This document shows positions 61,096 through 64,000 of a stretch of 64,000 nt of DNA, in pieces. The translations under genes and the position numbers were made by a program. The notes under the pieces were generated by a model, which had not been told where the DNA came from, searched no databases, and saw nothing but the letters and a program-made list of their open reading frames with translations. Source of the DNA: Alphaproteobacteria bacterium (GTDB lineage Bacteria > Pseudomonadota > Alphaproteobacteria > UBA9219 > RFNS01); NCBI GenBank assembly GCA_016124955.1, contig WGMR01000005.1:124001-188000 (forward strand). Reading direction: 5' to 3'. The stretch's first letter is position 1. Every line of letters begins with the position of its first letter.

Positions 61096-62004
61096 ATGAA
61101 GCCGGAAACCGAAAGCCGTTCAAAAGGCATCATCCTGATGGTGCTGACGACGTTTATTTTTGCATGCACGGATACAAGCGTGCGCTGGCTGAATTCCGTT
61201 TATTCGCCTTTTCAGATTGCGGCATTTTGTTCCGCTATCGTGACCGCGTTCTATTTTCTGTATGCGTTCTTGCGCGGGCGGTTGGCGGGGCTGCGTTCGC
61301 GCCATCCGGGCAAACAGTTTTTACGGACGGTGATTGCCGCCAGCGGCAACCTGATGGCGATCTACACGTTCAAATATCTCACGGTGCCGAACGCCTACGC
61401 AATTTTTTATGCCGCGCCGATCATCATCGCGCTGCTTTCAAGCCTGCTGCTGCGCGAGCATCCGACGAAGGTGCAGGGCGCGGCGATTATCATCGGTTTC
61501 GGCGGCATGGTTTATATTCTCAGCCCCGACGTGACCGAAAGCGTTATGGGCGTCGGGCTGGCGATGGGGTGGATGTTTTGTTATTGCTGCAACATGCTTC
61601 TGATCCGCTCGATGCCGGATGAGCCGAAGCTTACGATCCCGTTCTATACGGCGCTGGCGCTGTTCTGTATTTCCCTGCCGTTCGCGTGGAACGATCTGCC
61701 CGCCATTGAAACGGCGCATATTTTGCCGCTTGTTGCCATCAGTATAGCGTGGGGAGCCGGGCTTCTGATGCTGGCGACCGCCTTCATGCTTGCGCCCGCG
61801 CCGTTGATCGCGCCGCTGATGTATCTGGAAATGCTGTGGGCGACCATTCTCGGTTACCTTATTTGGCAGACGCTGCCGACGCCGGGCCTTATCAGCGGGG
61901 CGCTGGTTATTATCCTCGCGGGGCTTATGATCGTGTGGGATGAATGGCGGCAAGGCCGCCGGAGTTATATCAAAGCCGGTGCCAAGGCCGGGGCTGGGCA
62001 CTGA
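61096..62004 (+). CDS. EamA-family (DMT) transporter
   Basis: 302 residues, ten hydrophobic helices in two EamA repeats (GIILMVLTTFIFACTDTSVRWL...; VVAISIAWGAGLLMLATAFMLAPAPLIAPLMYLEMLWATILGYLIW). A drug/metabolite exporter-type carrier in the inner membrane. Substrate unknown. Follows tRNA-Phe by 22 bases. The short hydrophilic N terminus starts at ATG 61096. Confidence 0.85.
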   Translation: MKPETESRSKGIILMVLTTFIFACTDTSVRWLNSVYSPFQIAAFCSAIVTAFYFLYAFLRGRLAGLRSRHPGKQFLRTVIAASGNLMAIYTFKYLTVPNAYAIFYAAPIIIALLSSLLLREHPTKVQGAAIIIGFGGMVYILSPDVTESVMGVGLAMGWMFCYCCNMLLIRSMPDEPKLTIPFYTALALFCISLPFAWNDLPAIETAHILPLVAISIAWGAGLLMLATAFMLAPAPLIAPLMYLEMLWATILGYLIWQTLPTPGLISGALVIILAGLMIVWDEWRQGRRSYIKAGAKAGAGH

Positions 62005-62072
62005 AGGCCCTATTTGCTTATTGCCGGAAGCCTTGCTAGAAGCTGCATAACGCAACAACCAAGGCCGTTTTC

Positions 62073-62639
62073 ATGAGAGTCGACGCTAACACGGTCCGCC
62101 CGGGCCATGTGCTTGATTTCAACAACAAGCTCTGGGTGGTTCAGAAGATACAAATCGTAAGTCCCGGCAAGGGCGGCGCTTTCATTCAGGTTGTGATGAA
62201 GGATGTGCGCGCGGGCACCAAGCTCGATCAAAAATTCCGCACCAGCGAAACGGTCGATCGCGTGCGTTTGGACGAACACGAAATGCAGTATCTTTTTTCC
62301 GAAGGCGACATGTTTACCTTCATGGATCAGGCCAATTACGAACAAATCGCCATTCCGCGGGAGATCATCGGCGATCCCGCCGTGTATTTGCAGGACGGCA
62401 TGGTCTGCACCGTGCAGACATATGAAGGCAGCCCGCTTGGTGTCGAGCTTCCCTCGCACGTCACCCTGACGATCGCTGAAGCCGACCCGGTTGTGAAGGG
62501 GCAGACAGCTTCGTCGTCCTATAAACCCGCCATCCTTGAAAACGGTGTGCGCGTGCTGGTGCCGCCGCATATATCGGCCGGCGACCGAATTGTTGTTAGT
62601 ACCGCTGACAGCAGCTACGTCGAACGCGCCAAGGGATAA
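62073..62639 (+). CDS. efp: Elongation factor P
   Basis: 188 residues. The tip region VSPGKGGAFIQVVMKDVRAGTKLDQKF contains the modifiable Lys, and the three-domain layout ends in GDRIVVSTADSSYVERAKG. EF-P helps ribosomes through polyproline stretches. No epmA/epmB or earP gene is near, so the modification is unknown. Confidence 0.95.
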   Translation: MRVDANTVRPGHVLDFNNKLWVVQKIQIVSPGKGGAFIQVVMKDVRAGTKLDQKFRTSETVDRVRLDEHEMQYLFSEGDMFTFMDQANYEQIAIPREIIGDPAVYLQDGMVCTVQTYEGSPLGVELPSHVTLTIAEADPVVKGQTASSSYKPAILENGVRVLVPPHISAGDRIVVSTADSSYVERAKG

Positions 62640-62645
62640 GCAGCC

Positions 62646-63437
62646 ATGCCCGTTCGTTCCGCGCTAATTACAGTGATGGCGCGTGCCGCCGAAAAGGCCG
62701 CGCGTGGCCTGAAGCGTGATTTCGGCGAGGTCGAACATTTGCAGGTTTCGCGCAAGGGCCCGGCTGATTTCGTGAGCACCGCCGACCTGAATGCCCAGAA
62801 GATATTGCGCGACGAACTGGCCCGCGCCCGTCCCGAATTCGATTTTCTGATGGAAGAGGGCGAACAGAAACAAACCGGCAAAGACAATCGCTGGATTATC
62901 GACCCGCTTGACGGCACTACCAACTTTTTACACGCCGTGCCGCACTGGTGCATTTCGATCGCCGCCGAATGCAGGGGCGAAGTTATCGCCGGTATTGTAT
63001 TCGAGCCGCTGCGCGACGAGATGTTCTGGGCCGAAAAGGGCACGGGCGCATACAACAACCACCAGCGCCTGCGCGTTTCCAGCCGCAGCGACCTGAGCGA
63101 ATCGCTGATCGCGACCGGCTTTCCCTTCAAGGGCAGCAAAAAAGACCCCGCGAGTTTCATGAAGGAAGTTGAGAGGATCATGCCCCAAGTAGCTGGAATC
63201 AGGCGGGCCGGGTCTGCGGCGCTTGATCTCGCCTATGTCGCGGCGGGCCGTTATGACGGCTATTGGGAAACCGGCATTAACCTTTGGGATGTTGCCGCGG
63301 GTGCCCTTTTGGTCACAGAGGCCGGGGGCTTCATAAGCCCCATTAAAAAGGGCGAAAACCCGCTTATCAGCGGGGCTTTGGTGGCAAGCAACGATCCCCT
63401 GCATGACCGTTTGGTCGCCATGGTGCGCGGCACCTGA
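62646..63437 (+). CDS. Inositol monophosphatase-family protein (SuhB-like)
   Basis: 263 residues. FLMEEGEQ, WIIDPLDGTTNFLHAVPHWCISIA and LWDVAAGALLVTEAGG are the lithium-sensitive phosphatase metal-site motifs. It may act as inositol-1-phosphatase or, like E. coli SuhB, in rRNA transcription. It starts 6 bases after efp, a common arrangement in Alphaproteobacteria. Confidence 0.92.
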   Translation: MPVRSALITVMARAAEKAARGLKRDFGEVEHLQVSRKGPADFVSTADLNAQKILRDELARARPEFDFLMEEGEQKQTGKDNRWIIDPLDGTTNFLHAVPHWCISIAAECRGEVIAGIVFEPLRDEMFWAEKGTGAYNNHQRLRVSSRSDLSESLIATGFPFKGSKKDPASFMKEVERIMPQVAGIRRAGSAALDLAYVAAGRYDGYWETGINLWDVAAGALLVTEAGGFISPIKKGENPLISGALVASNDPLHDRLVAMVRGT

Positions 63438-63527
63438 AATCAGAGCATCCCTTTGATAGCTCTCGACTTTTCGCCAGTTCGCCAGTAGAACAGTAAGCTA
63501 TTGATTCCCGGACTTCTGGTAAGGTTC

Positions 63528-64000
63528 ATGCCGCTTCGTCCCGCCGTTTTTGCAAAGATTGCCCGCAGCCTGCTTGTCGCAGCTGCGGCGACCCTGTTTT
63601 TGGGTTTTGCCGCCGATGCGCAGGCGAAAGAAATCGTGATCGGCGATGCGGGCGTGACCGCCAAGCAGGAAGATTATTTGCCGTCACCCACAGCTACGGC
63701 CCCCGCGCCCACCCGCTCCGCTTCGGAAGGTTGGCCATGGAATGTTCCCATCAAGCAAGAAGATTGGGGCATTGGCGCGAAGGCGCGCGAAAAGTTCGAA
63801 GAAACCCAGCCCAAGCATCGCTACTACCCTTATGTGAAACAGGAAGCGCCGGAAGGCACCGGTACGCTGCGCCCGCCGGTCATGAGCGGCGGTCATGATG
63901 CGCCCGCGGATCAGCAGATATCGCAGGGCCTGCGCGATACGCTGCAGGATGCCGGCGCATCGACCGTGCGGCCGCTTTTCGCTCCCTCCGCCGCGCCGAC
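63528..64000 (+). CDS. Secreted protein, N-terminal part (runs off window)
   Basis: Open to the end of the window (157 residues seen). A signal peptide (IARSLLVAAAATLFLGFAADAQAK) is followed by a Pro/Thr/Gln-rich, low-complexity mature part with SWPWNVP-like GWPWNVPIKQEDW. Probably periplasmic or envelope-associated. AAGG lies six bases before the ATG. Its continuation is needed to name it. Confidence 0.6.
   Translation, partial: MPLRPAVFAKIARSLLVAAAATLFLGFAADAQAKEIVIGDAGVTAKQEDYLPSPTATAPAPTRSASEGWPWNVPIKQEDWGIGAKAREKFEETQPKHRYYPYVKQEAPEGTGTLRPPVMSGGHDAPADQQISQGLRDTLQDAGASTVRPLFAPSAAP

Overview
The window is a contiguous piece of an alphaproteobacterial chromosome, moderately GC-rich (about 58-60% by eye). 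The lineage call rests on several gene sets that are typical of Alphaproteobacteria: purL-purQ with bolA and a CGFS glutaredoxin, the F1-ATPase zeta inhibitor (DUF1476), a plant-type (class II) DAHP synthase, the dcd-murA-DUF2948-UPF0262-infA-maf-RNase-yacG string ending at tRNA-Phe, and the dnaJ-like/fabI/aroC/pdxH neighbourhood. I cannot place it below class from sequence alone. There is no rRNA operon, CRISPR array or complete insertion sequence.

Layout. 1-11 kb: the 3' end of mnmA, a divergent UPF0262 protein, tRNA-Met, a methyltransferase, an XRE regulator with duplicated operator-like boxes, a three-gene envelope-lipid operon (LAB_N protein, ArnT-type glycosyltransferase, PAP2 phosphatase), a NicO metal exporter, rodA, zapE, a PuuD-like membrane protein and a squalene/phytoene-synthase-like protein. 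11-15 kb: an unusual cluster of two paralogous unknown proteins flanking a 639-residue Ala/Gln-rich protein, followed by a peroxiredoxin; a near-consensus Fur box overlaps its promoter. 15-20 kb: rpsD, small membrane and hypothetical genes, grxD-bolA-purL-purQ. 20-23.6 kb: a 55-residue small protein, a soluble PAS-type chemoreceptor, then a small foreign patch (integrase remnant and GIY-YIG gene) next to tRNA-Pro. 23.7-37.9 kb: octaprenyl diphosphate synthase, TrmN6-like methyltransferase, glmU, a prephenate-dehydrogenase-like protein, glmS, class II DAHP synthase with an aromatic-rich leader peptide and attenuator, nadE, YceI, purS-purC, the ATPase zeta subunit and purB. 37.9-48 kb: radC, map, three tandem diverged paralogs of an unknown family, aroC, fabI, a DnaJ-family protein, a glycine-zipper lipoprotein, pdxH-kdsB-phosphatase. 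48-52 kb: an outer-membrane beta-barrel gene followed by a 24-residue lipoprotein, a GNAT/nitrilase fusion and a GNAT-like protein. 52.1-54.4 kb: a decayed accessory zone (integrase tail, DCC protein, truncated saccharopine-dehydrogenase-like and DUF4166 genes, type I restriction-modification scraps, a truncated membrane protein) ending at tRNA-Thr. 54.7-64 kb: dipeptide epimerase, then the conserved dcd to yacG block, tRNA-Phe, an EamA transporter, efp, an inositol-monophosphatase-family gene and the start of a secreted protein.

Functionally the window is mostly housekeeping: purine synthesis (purL, Q, S, C, B), amino-sugar and cell-wall precursors (glmS, glmU, murA, dipeptide epimerase, rodA), aromatic synthesis (DAHP synthase, aroC, prephenate-dehydrogenase-like), LPS (kdsB and the envelope-lipid operon), redox and Fe-S (grxD, bolA, peroxiredoxin), NAD and PLP cofactors, and translation (rpsD, infA, efp, map, four tRNAs).

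The best candidates for undescribed biology are the aromatic leader peptide and attenuator in front of the class II DAHP synthase (30302-30442), the Fur-box cluster with the flanking paralog pair (11127-15105), the triplicated unknown family upstream of map (39962-42128), and the XRE regulator whose 19/20-identical operator box recurs 1 kb away.
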